The notes beneath the pieces are model-generated. The model was given only the letters and a program-made list of their open reading frames with translations. It had not been told where the DNA came from and ran no database searches. Positions 43,964 through 52,255 of a DNA stretch of 64,000 nucleotides are shown here, piece after piece. Position 1 is the stretch's first letter; every line of letters begins with the position of its first letter. This DNA comes from Streptomyces sp. cg36 (lineage in GTDB: Bacteria > Actinomycetota > Actinomycetes > Streptomycetales > Streptomycetaceae). The stretch covers positions 3,782,001-3,846,000 of the forward strand of contig NZ_CP163520.1 of assembly GCF_041080675.1 (NCBI RefSeq), given 5' to 3'. A program made the position numbers and the translations under genes.

Positions 43964-46192
43964 CTATCCGGCGTCCCTCTTCTGATTGCGCTGGGTAATC
44001 GCGGCGGCCATGTCGTCGCGCTTGATGCCGCGCTTGTTGACCACCTTGCCGTCGATGCGGCGGCTGATCTGTTCCGTGGCCACCCCGTGCGGCTTGAGCG
44101 CGGCGGTGAGCGCTTCGGCCTTGGGCTTGGGCTCCAGCTCAGCCCACGGGCCGTAGACGTCCGGGCGCAGGTCGGCAAGGCGGTCCACGATGGTCTCCGA
44201 CCACACCTTGGTCTCGCCCTTGCCGAGCACGGCCGCGACGTCGTCCAGGATCGTCGCGGACGTCTCCAGTGCCGGGGCCTCGCCGGCCGCGTCGCCCGAC
44301 AGGGTCCCTTCGGCCTCGCGCAGGGCGGCGGCGCGGGTCAGGATGCGGTCGGCGTCGCGACCGTCGGCGAGGTAGGTGCGCACGATCCCGGAGTCGTCCG
44401 ACATGCCCTTCAGCAGACCGACGCCCTTGTGGGACTTGAGCAGCTTGGACGCGTCCAGGCCCTCGCTGTAGGAGCCGGCGCCGAGGATGGTGTCCGAGAC
44501 CTGGTAGGCGCCGACCCGCAGGGCGAACCGGGCCTGGTGCTGGTCGCGCAGCTCCGAGGGGCACGCCTTGTCGTCCGGCTTCTGCGTCGCCGTCATCACG
44601 CTGACGCCGACGGCCGGGGCGACCCGGGCGAGGTAGACCATCAGGGACAGGGTCTCTTTGCCGTGCTCGGGGTGGGTCAGGTACTCCTGGACCTCGTCCA
44701 CCACGAACAGGACCAGGGGCATGTTCAGCTTCTTGTCCCGGCTGATCTCCGGGGTGAGCTTGCCCTCCGGGCAGACATGCAAAGGCAGTTCGGACAGCCG
44801 GTGGTAGCGGTCTTCGACATCCGCCTTCAGCTCCCGCAGCGAGGTCAGCAGATGCTGAACCGGGTCGAACCCGCTCTTGGGCACGATCCCGAACCCGATG
44901 CGGTGGGCGACCTTGGTGAACGTGCGCCAGTCCGGCGACGCCTTCCCGTCGAACACGTACAGGCGCACGTACGGGTCCAGCGCGGCGGCGAGTGCGATCG
45001 TGCGGGCGGAGAACGTCTTGCCCTGACGCGGCACGGCGCCGACCAGCAGGGACAGCCACAGCATGGTGGCCATGACCGGGTTGCCGCGTTCGTCCACGCC
45101 CCACGGGAACGGCTTCCAGAAGTCCACCCGCGTCGCCCCCAGCAAAGGCGACTTGCCGGAGGGGACGGCGAGCGGGTCGCGGTCGGCGATCCAGTACGAC
45201 ACCCTGCGTCCGCTGGTCTCGTCCTTGTCGAGGAAGAGCTGCGTGGGGGCGATGTCCATGCCGGAGGCGAGCCGGGCGTGGGCCTTCATGGCGTCCTCGA
45301 ACGTCTTGCCGTAGGGCAGATCCACGACGACCCGCCATCCGTCGCCGTCCCGGCCGATCGGGCGCGGGAAGCCGATCGTCTGGTCCTTGCTGGTCAGCCC
45401 GGCCACCTCGTGGGCGCGGATGACGATGTCCGAGGACAGCTTGCGCTTGCGGAACGTCACCTTGGCCATGTCGATGAGCGGCCGGTCGGCCGGCGCTCCG
45501 ACCGCGCCGAGGGTGGTGGTCATCGCGGCCATGGCCAGCATGAGCAGCCATGAGGGTGCCATGACGTACAGGGTCAGGGCGGCGGCCAGACCGATGACGG
45601 CGCCGATCGTCGCCACGATCCCGCGCAGCCGGACCCGGTCGTTGCGCTGGCGCGAGAGCTTCAGGTACTCCGCCGCGTCCTCGTTGGCCACGGCCGCGAG
45701 CCGCAGGCCCTTGCCCTCCGCGTCGAACACCCACCGGCCGATCGCCGTCGACCACCGCCACGCGCCCCGCGGGGAGTACAGGCAGATCTTCGGCGTGTAG
45801 ACCAGCGGCAGGCGGATCGCGTGATAGCCGGCCACGGCGGAGTAGTGCCGCACCGCCCACTTGCGCACGGCCTTGCGCTGGTCGGGGAGCTTCACCCAGT
45901 CCGGCAGGACCGGCATCCTGGCCTTGTCCTTGGCTTCCATCCATTCCGCGACCGAGGGCGGGTAGACCTCGCGCGGCGGGTCCACCGGCGCCCCCTCGGC
46001 CAAGCCGTCGGCCTCCGGATCGTCGGTGTCGGGGAGTTCGGCCTCCCACTCCCCCGGCTTCACCACACCCTCACCGGGGGCGGTAGGGGCGGGGGCTGGT
46101 GTCTTCTTCAGCGGGAACGGCAGTACCTCCGCCGTCCGCTCCTCGGTGCTCTCCGGGTCGTCCGGTGTCAGGAACTCGGGGTTCTCCGTCAC
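43964..46192 (-). CDS. TraB/FtsK-SpoIIIE-like conjugative DNA translocase
   Basis: 742 aa. Two membrane helices (VATIGAVIGLAAALTLYVMA, LLMLAMAAMTTTLGAVGAP), a Walker A region LLVGAVPRQGKTFSARTIAL, Walker B MPLVLFVVDEVQEYL, and a C-terminal winged helix (VATEQISRRIDGKVVNKRGI). In Streptomyces such proteins pump double-stranded DNA between hyphae. GTG at 46192 has GAAGGAG 10 nt before it; the longer in-frame reading to 46291 has none. Confidence 0.94.
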   Translation of the reverse strand: MTENPEFLTPDDPESTEERTAEVLPFPLKKTPAPAPTAPGEGVVKPGEWEAELPDTDDPEADGLAEGAPVDPPREVYPPSVAEWMEAKDKARMPVLPDWVKLPDQRKAVRKWAVRHYSAVAGYHAIRLPLVYTPKICLYSPRGAWRWSTAIGRWVFDAEGKGLRLAAVANEDAAEYLKLSRQRNDRVRLRGIVATIGAVIGLAAALTLYVMAPSWLLMLAMAAMTTTLGAVGAPADRPLIDMAKVTFRKRKLSSDIVIRAHEVAGLTSKDQTIGFPRPIGRDGDGWRVVVDLPYGKTFEDAMKAHARLASGMDIAPTQLFLDKDETSGRRVSYWIADRDPLAVPSGKSPLLGATRVDFWKPFPWGVDERGNPVMATMLWLSLLVGAVPRQGKTFSARTIALAAALDPYVRLYVFDGKASPDWRTFTKVAHRIGFGIVPKSGFDPVQHLLTSLRELKADVEDRYHRLSELPLHVCPEGKLTPEISRDKKLNMPLVLFVVDEVQEYLTHPEHGKETLSLMVYLARVAPAVGVSVMTATQKPDDKACPSELRDQHQARFALRVGAYQVSDTILGAGSYSEGLDASKLLKSHKGVGLLKGMSDDSGIVRTYLADGRDADRILTRAAALREAEGTLSGDAAGEAPALETSATILDDVAAVLGKGETKVWSETIVDRLADLRPDVYGPWAELEPKPKAEALTAALKPHGVATEQISRRIDGKVVNKRGIKRDDMAAAITQRNQKRDAG

Positions 46193-46319
46193 GATGTACG
46201 CACTCCTTCGGGAGTCGAAGGGTCCGGCCGGCTTGCTGTGGAAGGTCGGGCGGCCGGGCCCGTGAGAAGAGAGTCGGCCCGGATGGGCCACAGGAGGGCA
46301 CGCAAAGTGCGTGCCTTGT

Positions 46320-46706
46320 TCAGGCGGCGCGCTGTTCCTGGGGATAGGCGCAGGTCACGCACATGCCGAGCGAGGTCGGGATGACGTATCCGGCGTCCGT
46401 ACGGCAGACGGGGCAGGTGCACCGGGCGAGCATCGCCAGCGCGAGCGCACCCCACTTCCGCGACGTCATCGCCCGCACCGGCAAGGCCAGTTCGACGCGG
46501 TAGAGGTAGGCCACGCTGACCCCGCCCGGGCGGCGGCGCGAGAGGCGCATGACCTGCGCCGCGATCGGCTGACCACCCGGCCGCAGACCCTGACTGCGAA
46601 GCTGACGGCGGGTCGCGAGGCCGTCGGGGGCGTACCGCCACGGGAAGGTGGGGACCCCGAAGCGGGCGCCGTCCGGGTCGAAGCACTTACCGAACGCCCC
46701 GCCCAT
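46320..46706 (-). CDS. RRQRL-motif zinc-binding AICE protein
   Basis: 128 aa. Contains TRRQLRSQGLRPGGQPIAAQ, the motif that names this family, and C-terminal cysteines CTCPVCRTDAG and MCVTCAYP for zinc. It overlaps the SpdB-like stop (TGATG); a GTG at 46709 is the alternative start. Found typically between TraB and Spd genes; role unknown. Confidence 0.8.
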   Translation of the reverse strand: MGGAFGKCFDPDGARFGVPTFPWRYAPDGLATRRQLRSQGLRPGGQPIAAQVMRLSRRRPGGVSVAYLYRVELALPVRAMTSRKWGALALAMLARCTCPVCRTDAGYVIPTSLGMCVTCAYPQEQRAA

Positions 46707-47812
46707 CACGCGGCCTTGGACCGCTCAGCGAGGATCGTGTCCCGCAGCGTCCGGGCACGCGCCGGCGAGGTGTGCAGGGCGCGGCGGATACCCTCAGCGG
46801 TGATCCGCGCATCCGGCCAAGCAGCCGTCGCGGTGCGCGCCTCAGCGAGCAACTGGGCTGACGTGCGCTTCGGTCGGGGCGATCGGGCCACCTCGGGAAC
46901 CCGGCCGGTCGCCCGGCGAGGCCGGGGAGCGGCGGCCGCGACCGCCCGCCGCTTGGCCGACTCGCCCGGCGCCGGATCGGGCGGGGCGATGGCCGGTGCG
47001 GGCTTGTGCGGGAGAGCCGGCTTCACATGGTCGACCGCCACCGGATCGAGCACCGGCAGACGCCTCACAGCAACAGGGGCCGGGGTCGATTCCGGCTGGC
47101 CAGCCGTAGACCGATTCCTCATAGTCTTGGCGAATTCCTCCGCATCTGCGACCGATGCGGGTACGGCGGTGGTACCGCCGAACATCGAGACCAGCGCGGC
47201 ATCCGCACCGCTCGTGATCCGGTCGCGCTGGACTTCCAGCAGCCTCGATCCGAGCGCCGCGTCCCCGACCCCGACCTTGCGGGCCAGACGCCACGACGCC
47301 CGGTCGGAACGCTTGCGGACCCGGTCGACCGGGTGGTGGGCGGCACGGGCGCGGTGGTAGGCCAGGGCTTGCACGATGTCGGCGGTGCGCCGCTCGTTCT
47401 CCGCATCCCGGCCGTCCGTGTGGACGACGATCCGGCGGGCGAGGAAGGCCATGCCTTCCGCCGACACGGACATGCCCATCGGGGTCAGGGCGTAGATGAC
47501 GGTGCGTCCCGGGTCCGGCGCGGCCATGGCGCCCATGACGGCGGCGCCCGCCGGCAGCGCCCACAGCCCACTCCGCACAACGCGCGGCGAGGACTGCCCC
47601 AGCATGGTCAGCCCCAGCAGGACCAGGGCCAGGACGGCGGTGGCGCCCTCGCCGGCGCCGAGCGCACCGAGCGCGGTCCCCGCGCCGTAGGCGTGCCCGA
47701 TGTTGCTGTAGGTACCGATCCCGCCGATCACGCCCGTGCCCAGCATCGGCACGAACGCAGCGACCAGGACACCGGCCTGAATCTTCGACAGGGGGCTTCG
47801 GGCCGCGCTCAT
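46706..47812 (-). CDS. SpdB-like membrane protein (intramycelial spread)
   Basis: 368 aa. Four hydrophobic helices in the first ~130 residues (IQAGVLVAAFVPMLGTGVIG, ATAVLALVLLGLTML, ALPAGAAVMGAMA), then a long Arg/Ala-rich, partly coiled region and a C-terminal helix-turn-helix-like segment (ITAEGIRRALHTSPARARTL). This architecture fits SpdB proteins that aid plasmid spread in mycelium. ATGA overlap with the upstream gene. Confidence 0.8.
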   Translation of the reverse strand: MSAARSPLSKIQAGVLVAAFVPMLGTGVIGGIGTYSNIGHAYGAGTALGALGAGEGATAVLALVLLGLTMLGQSSPRVVRSGLWALPAGAAVMGAMAAPDPGRTVIYALTPMGMSVSAEGMAFLARRIVVHTDGRDAENERRTADIVQALAYHRARAAHHPVDRVRKRSDRASWRLARKVGVGDAALGSRLLEVQRDRITSGADAALVSMFGGTTAVPASVADAEEFAKTMRNRSTAGQPESTPAPVAVRRLPVLDPVAVDHVKPALPHKPAPAIAPPDPAPGESAKRRAVAAAAPRPRRATGRVPEVARSPRPKRTSAQLLAEARTATAAWPDARITAEGIRRALHTSPARARTLRDTILAERSKAA

Positions 47813-48105
47813 GCCGCTTCCCCCGCCCCGGGCCGGTCGTCGCGGGCGGCGCGCAGGAACGGCACCGTACGGGTCAGCGCGTCGGCGTACAGGGCGTCCC
47901 AACCGGCGATCTCGTCACCGGCCTCCGCCTCCGCCACCAGGTCCGCGAGCACGCCACGGGCCGCGTCCTCCCGGGCGGCACGCTCACGGTCCGTCTCGCG
48001 CTTCAGCGGGCCCCGGAACAGGGCGATGTCGATACCGAGCGCCAGTTCCGCGAACTCGATGTCACCGTGCGCCTCCTGGCCGGCCACGAAGCTACGCATA
48101 CGCAT
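47809..48105 (-). CDS. Small hypothetical AICE protein
   Basis: 98 aa, cytosolic, Glu/Arg/Ala-rich and mostly helical (IALFRGPLKRETDRERAARE, LADLVAEAEAGDEIAGWDAL). ATG at 48105 with GGAGAG 7 nt before it; hairpin H3 lies 35 nt upstream. Overlaps the SpdB-like gene. No recognised domain. Confidence 0.72.
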   Translation of the reverse strand: MRMRSFVAGQEAHGDIEFAELALGIDIALFRGPLKRETDRERAAREDAARGVLADLVAEAEAGDEIAGWDALYADALTRTVPFLRAARDDRPGAGEAA

Positions 48106-48140
48106 GGTGGATCTCTCCAATCGGGTACGTCGGGAAGGCA

Positions 48141-48181
48141 CGGGGCGGTCGGCTGTCCTGTCCGGGAGTGCGACCGCCCCG
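48141..48181 (-). promoter_or_regulatory. Conserved AICE hairpin element H3
   Basis: Stem CGGGGCGGTCG/CGACCGCCCCG. The inner pairs are T-A and C-G where the other copies have C-G and G-C, so both strands changed together. Same 19-nt loop. Confidence 0.87.
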
Positions 48182-48194
48182 CGAAGAACGGGGA

Positions 48195-48653
48195 TCAGAC
48201 GGTGGCGATGATGAGCGCCGCGACCAGCAGCCACAGGTGATGGAAGGACTGGTCAAGCGCGTAGGCGCCGGTACCGATGTGCGGGTTGTCGTCACGGCCG
48301 GGGCGCGGGGCACCGAGCCGGTAGAACTCGCCCTTGCCGGTCACCCGGGCGAGCCACGCGAGGGTGGTGCGCCGGTCGGCCCACCAGTGCGAGGCCGCGT
48401 CGACCGCGAGCCCGACGACGACGCCGGGCGCCGACAGGTGCAGCCCCAGCAGTGCGGCGGCCGGCAGGAGCACGGCGAGCTTGGTGAGGGTGAGGGTGGC
48501 GACGTGCCGGGCGTCCGCGAGACGGCCGACCCAGCCGGGACGGCCCTTGTGTGCGGACTGGTGAGAGGTCTGCACCCAGTGGTCGCCCACGCTGTGGGCG
48601 ACGTAGAGGGCGATGAACACGGCGGCGAAGGTGGCGGCGTCCATGGCGGTCAC
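48195..48653 (-). CDS. DUF3307-like membrane protein
   Basis: 152 aa. Hydrophobic helices with conserved polar residues: FIALYVAHSVGDHWVQT, VVGLAVDAASHWWADRR, ALDQSFHHLWLLVAALIIAT. The H-x-x-x-D-x-x-x-Q and D-x-x-x-H-W patterns resemble DUF3307. GTG start overlaps the upstream stop. Common in AICE transfer regions; function unknown. Confidence 0.7.
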   Translation of the reverse strand: MTAMDAATFAAVFIALYVAHSVGDHWVQTSHQSAHKGRPGWVGRLADARHVATLTLTKLAVLLPAAALLGLHLSAPGVVVGLAVDAASHWWADRRTTLAWLARVTGKGEFYRLGAPRPGRDDNPHIGTGAYALDQSFHHLWLLVAALIIATV

Positions 48654-48880
48654 CGGCTCTCGTCGCGGGCCTGAACGAGCTGGATGGCCAGCCGGGCGAA
48701 GTGGGCCACGGCGTCGAAGTCCGCGAACGTCACACCGTGGATCCCGGCCGCCTGGATCATGTCGCGCAGGATCGCGGCGGCGTCGGCCTTCTGCCTGGCG
48801 GTCGGCCGGTAGCCGGGGGCGAACTCCAGCGCGGCGGACGTGATGCGGTTACCGATGTCGTTGAGGTCGCTCTGATTCAC
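48650..48880 (-). CDS. Small hypothetical AICE protein
   Basis: 76 aa, GTG start at 48880 (VNQSDLNDIGNRITSAALEF), AAGGAG nearby. Helical, contains ARQKADAAAILRDMIQAAG. Hairpin H4 lies 42 nt upstream. No domain recognised. Confidence 0.7.
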   Translation of the reverse strand: MNQSDLNDIGNRITSAALEFAPGYRPTARQKADAAAILRDMIQAAGIHGVTFADFDAVAHFARLAIQLVQARDESR

Positions 48881-48922
48881 TGCGCTTCCACTCCTTGAGC
48901 GAGTCGGGATCGGAGAACGGGC

Positions 48923-48955
48923 GCGGCGGGCTGTCCTGTCCGGGAGTGCCGCCGC
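48923..48955 (-). promoter_or_regulatory. Conserved AICE hairpin element H4
   Basis: Stem GCGGCGG/CCGCCGC (7 pairs, then mismatch and two more pairs) with the same 19-nt loop. Followed toward the gene by the shared GTCGGGAT box (plus-strand reading). Confidence 0.82.
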
Positions 48956-48983
48956 CCCGCGCGGGGCGAGGTGCGAGGGCTGA

Positions 48984-49436
48984 TCAGGGGTAGACGTGGC
49001 GGGCGCCGGCGAGTCGCAGCGCGGTGTGTGCCTTCCGGGCCCGGAGGCCGGCCGCATCCAGCTCGTCTGCGGGGACATCCCCAATAGCCATGGCTGCGTC
49101 TACGGCTTCCTGCGCGACGGCGAGCAGTTCCGTGTTGCGCGTGACCATGTGGAGCGTGTCCATCGCACTGGTGACGGCGGAGCGAGCCGCGTAGCGGGAC
49201 TGCCGCGCCTCGGGAGTGTCCTCCCTGTTCTCGCGGCGGGCTTCGATCTTCATGTACTGCTGTTCACGGTGTCGGACAATCGCGGCCAGCAACGCCGGAA
49301 TCGAAGTGGCCAACGCCTCCCGGCGCCGTTCGGCCGCCACCTCACGAGCGGTGCGCGCCGTGGTCACGTGCTGCATCAACCCGGCGACCACGGCGCCGGC
49401 GAGCGTGCCGAGCACAGCGATAAGCGTTCCGATCAC
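48984..49436 (-). CDS. Membrane-anchored helical AICE protein
   Basis: 150 aa from GTG 49436. One N-terminal helix (VIGTLIAVLGTLAGAVVAGL) then a long basic/acidic helix (TTARTAREVAAERRREALAT). First gene of the leftward operon. Similar in layout to the unrelated gene at 59248. Role unknown. Confidence 0.7.
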   Translation of the reverse strand: MIGTLIAVLGTLAGAVVAGLMQHVTTARTAREVAAERRREALATSIPALLAAIVRHREQQYMKIEARRENREDTPEARQSRYAARSAVTSAMDTLHMVTRNTELLAVAQEAVDAAMAIGDVPADELDAAGLRARKAHTALRLAGARHVYP

Positions 49437-49470
49437 GAGAACCCCCAAGGGTGAGTCGGGATGGAGAACA

Positions 49471-49509
49471 GACGCGGCGGGCTGTCCTGTCCGGGAGTGC
49501 CGCCGCGTC
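49471..49509 (-). promoter_or_regulatory. Conserved AICE hairpin element H5
   Basis: Stem GACGCGGCGG/CCGCCGCGTC (10 pairs); the outer GAC/GTC pairs differ from the other copies. Same 19-nt loop, 35 nt before the first operon gene. Confidence 0.85.
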
Positions 49510-49650
49510 CGCATCTGAGGGCTACAGCCGCTCAGCGCGACGGCCCAAGTGACCCCGGGCGGAATCTGATTCCGCGCCCTCACGGCTGGATGCCGGGGCC
49601 GACGGCCATCACCCGGCCGCCACGGGGACGGAGCAAAGCCCCGTCAAGCT

Positions 49651-49680
49651 CACAACACCCTGTTGAGTTCTCAAGGAACC
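49651..49680 (-). promoter_or_regulatory. rRNA-leader-like boxA element at the head of the AICE operon
   Basis: Minus-strand GTTCCTTGAGAACTCAACAG closely resembles the (T)TTGAGAACTCAACAG sequence in leaders of actinobacterial rRNA operons, where it supports Nus-dependent antitermination and processing. It lies between the operator region and the first gene of the ~13-kb leftward gene set. Confidence 0.6.
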
Positions 49681-49723
49681 GACGCTTCCTTTGGACCCCT
49701 TCCGAGGCCCTCCGGGCGCTGAG

Positions 49724-49741
49724 CCATTGTCCGTACAATGG
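49724..49741. promoter_or_regulatory. GntR (KorSA-like) operator O1
   Basis: Palindrome CCATTGTCCGTACAATGG, pattern CATTG-N6-CAATG, in the divergent promoter region of the GntR gene and leftward operon. Confidence 0.75.
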
Positions 49742-49792
49742 CTACAGTCAGGATGTTGGCAGCGTCACGCGCTGACGTCAAGAGGATTGGCC

Positions 49793-49810
49793 GCATTGAC
49801 TGGACAATGC
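49793..49810. promoter_or_regulatory. GntR (KorSA-like) operator O2
   Basis: GCATTGACTGGACAATGC, the same CATTG-N6-CAATG pattern, 34 bp before the GntR start; suits autorepression. Confidence 0.75.
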
Positions 49811-49843
49811 GTTCATCCATGCGGCTTCATGGGGGGTATGGCA

Positions 49844-50620
49844 GTGACCCGACTTGGTCGAAACCCGATGTATCAGCAGATCGCGGACGCGCTCCGCGAT
49901 CAGATCGCGTCCGGGAAGCTCGAACCCGACGCCAAGCTCCCGACCGAGGCAGAGCTTCGCGAGCAGTACGCCGTGTCACGCGAGACGGTGCGCAAGGCGC
50001 TGGCCCAGCTCGTCAACGAAGGTCTCGTGGTCTCCGCCCGGCCGCAGGGGCACTTCGTCCGCCGTCGGCGGCCGATGGTGTTCCGACCCCAGGCCGAGTT
50101 TCGGAAGCGGCCCTACTCACCGGAGATGGACGCCTTCATGACCGAGTACTCGGCAGAGGGGCGGGAGCCAAGGCAAGAGATCGAAGTGGGTATCGTCGAG
50201 CCTCCGGCAGAGGTGGCCAAGCGACTTCATCTGGAGGCCGGTGAGCTGGTCGCGGTACGCAAGCGCGTGCGGTACCTCGATGGTGAGCCTTTCAACATCA
50301 ACGACAGCTACTTCCCGCTGGCCATAGTGCGAGACTCCGAGATCATGCGTCCGGAGGACATCACTCGCGGCGCGAACGAGGTACTGGCCGAGCTCGGGTA
50401 CCGACAGGCACGGGCTTTGGACGAGTTGTACGTCCGGATGCCGACGCCCGAGCAGGTACACAGGCTGGACCTCGGCCCCGGAACACCCGTGGGGGTACAC
50501 GTGGTAACCGGCTTCACGACGGAAGGAAAACCTGTGCGGGTGGCAGTGACCGTGCTTCCTGGTGATCGGCACGTGATCTCGTATGAGCGCCAGCGCGAAG
50601 CGCCGACAGAGGAAGCATGA
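49844..50620 (+). CDS. GntR-family repressor (HutC subfamily, KorSA-like)
   Basis: 258 aa. N-terminal winged helix (MYQQIADALRDQIASGKLEP then YAVSRETVRKALAQLVNEGL) and a UTRA ligand domain (EIEVGIVEPPAEVAKRLHLE). In pSAM2 the KorSA protein of this family represses transfer and replication genes. GTG 49844 has GGGGGG 7 nt before it; ATG 49838 is also possible. Stop overlaps the acetyltransferase (ATGA). Confidence 0.9.
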   Translation: MTRLGRNPMYQQIADALRDQIASGKLEPDAKLPTEAELREQYAVSRETVRKALAQLVNEGLVVSARPQGHFVRRRRPMVFRPQAEFRKRPYSPEMDAFMTEYSAEGREPRQEIEVGIVEPPAEVAKRLHLEAGELVAVRKRVRYLDGEPFNINDSYFPLAIVRDSEIMRPEDITRGANEVLAELGYRQARALDELYVRMPTPEQVHRLDLGPGTPVGVHVVTGFTTEGKPVRVAVTVLPGDRHVISYERQREAPTEEA

Positions 50621-51138
50621 GCGATCTGCACATCAGACCAGGCGACCCCGCCGAGATCGATACGGTGGAAGCGCTACTGCGAGGGGCTTCCGCTTGGCTC
50701 GCATCTCGCGGCATCGATCAATGGCAGTACCCACCGCACAGCGACCGCATCAAGGCAGCGCTGGAACAGGGCGTGTGCTTCCTCGCCTTCAAAGACGGCG
50801 AGCCAGTAGCAACGCTCCAAATCGACAACTTCGCCGACCCTGAGTTCTGGACACCAGCCGACGGCCCGACGTCCGCGCTCTACGTGCATCGCATGGCCGT
50901 GAGCAGGGGCGCGGCCGGCGTGGGCATCGGCCGCGAGCTGCTGGATTGGGCCGCAGCGCGGGCGGCAGCACAAGGCAAACGATGGCTTCGCCTGGACGCT
51001 TGGAAGGACAATCCAGGACTCCAGCGCTACTACGAAGACATGGGCTTCAAGCTTGTTCGCATTATCGACCTGCCTCACCGCAGGTCAGGAGCACTCTTCC
51101 AGCGGCCGACCACGGAGGCCACGCACCCAAGCCCATGA
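50617..51138 (+). CDS. GNAT-family N-acetyltransferase
   Basis: 173 aa. MSDLHIRPGDPAEIDTVEAL start, acetyl-CoA loop SRGAAGVGIGRELLDWAAAR, and LRLDAWKDNPGLQRYYEDMG. Coupled to the GntR gene as often seen in AICEs; it may modify a regulator, a toxin or an antibiotic, unknown. The 319-bp gap to the next gene (51139-51457) shows no gene. Confidence 0.88.
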   Translation: MSDLHIRPGDPAEIDTVEALLRGASAWLASRGIDQWQYPPHSDRIKAALEQGVCFLAFKDGEPVATLQIDNFADPEFWTPADGPTSALYVHRMAVSRGAAGVGIGRELLDWAAARAAAQGKRWLRLDAWKDNPGLQRYYEDMGFKLVRIIDLPHRRSGALFQRPTTEATHPSP

Positions 51139-51457
51139 TCAAGGGCCCCGTCTCGTTGCCCTGCTCTCTGTCCAGTACGCCGACATTCACTACCGACCAT
51201 TGCCGTTCGCACAGACTGCTCGACCGGACCGTCCGACGGCGTTGAACCCCGCTGAACCCTCAGGCGGAAATTTCGCGCCACGGCCGCCACCCACAGATGG
51301 ATCACCTGTTCTATTTCAGAGGAATTCACATACCGTTTGTCATGCTTTGCCCGTTGACTTGCCGTCGTCACCGTCTAGAGTGGGTAGCGCACGGACGGTC
51401 GTCTGCTGGTCGGAAACGTCAGCACCCGCCAAGGGCGGCTTAAGCCGGCCGACGTGC

Positions 51458-52255
51458 TCACAAGGCCGCTACCCACGGGTAGGCGGCCTTTGTGCTGTCG
51501 TTCCACGGATGCATCTTCAGGCCGTACGACGTCAACGGCGCAGCACCACGTCTATACAGGCGCGGACTCAGCTCTTGCAGGTAGCGCGGCTCCGTATTGC
51601 CGAACCGATCCTCATTGAAGGCCGCATATGTGGCCGAGGCCGCAAGGTCAGCACACTGCAACATCTCGACTCGCGACGGTTGATCCAGCCGCCCACCCCT
51701 GGGGTCGAGAGCCTGCCAGGCGATCCGGCACTCGTTCGGATTCGTCGCCTGCAGGATCGATTCGTACTGGCGGAGCTTCGCCAGCTTGAAGCGCACCACA
51801 TGCGCAAGGGTGTACTCCAGGATCGATCCGGAGTCGCGCGCGAGCCATGACAGGCGTTCCAGCAGAAAGCGAAAGGTGTAGAGGTATGCCTGATCATCAT
51901 CGAGACGAGTCGCCCCCGCCGACAGATGCCTCTTACAGACGATGACGCTGGAGATCGTGGCCCAACGCTGTGCCGCGAGGGACCTTGCCGCGTGGAGTCG
52001 ATCAGTGTGGGACTTGAAGTTCTGCCAGTGCAGGACATCCCCAGGACGTCGCCGCAGGTCTGTGCGGAGTGCAGCGAGGAACGCGGCAGCCTGCGGGAGG
52101 TCGCCATCCGCTACCACGACGGCCGACATGACGAAGTGATCACTTGACTTCTGGGATTGAGACCGTTGACCAGCCTCGTCGAAAAACGCGTGCAGCTTCG
52201 GCTGCACCACCCCTCCGGCGGTCGCGGCCTGACGGTGACCTGACGCTGTTGACAC
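51458..52255 (-). CDS. DUF3800 domain protein (AICE cargo)
   Basis: 265 aa. LHAFFDEAGQ (first acidic pair), HFVMSAVVVADGDL, and CADLAASATYAAF (late Asp) fit the RNase H-like DUF3800 family. These genes are frequent on phages and islands and have been suspected in defence, but the activity is not established. GTG start with GGAGG about 8 nt upstream. Separate transcript next to attR. Confidence 0.8.
   Translation of the reverse strand: MSTASGHRQAATAGGVVQPKLHAFFDEAGQRSQSQKSSDHFVMSAVVVADGDLPQAAAFLAALRTDLRRRPGDVLHWQNFKSHTDRLHAARSLAAQRWATISSVIVCKRHLSAGATRLDDDQAYLYTFRFLLERLSWLARDSGSILEYTLAHVVRFKLAKLRQYESILQATNPNECRIAWQALDPRGGRLDQPSRVEMLQCADLAASATYAAFNEDRFGNTEPRYLQELSPRLYRRGAAPLTSYGLKMHPWNDSTKAAYPWVAAL

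Noticed and set aside
37769..49509. The five hairpins as plain terminators
   Set aside because: Terminators need no invariant 19-nt loop, and these lie close to the next start codon with a shared box behind them; termination may still be part of their role.
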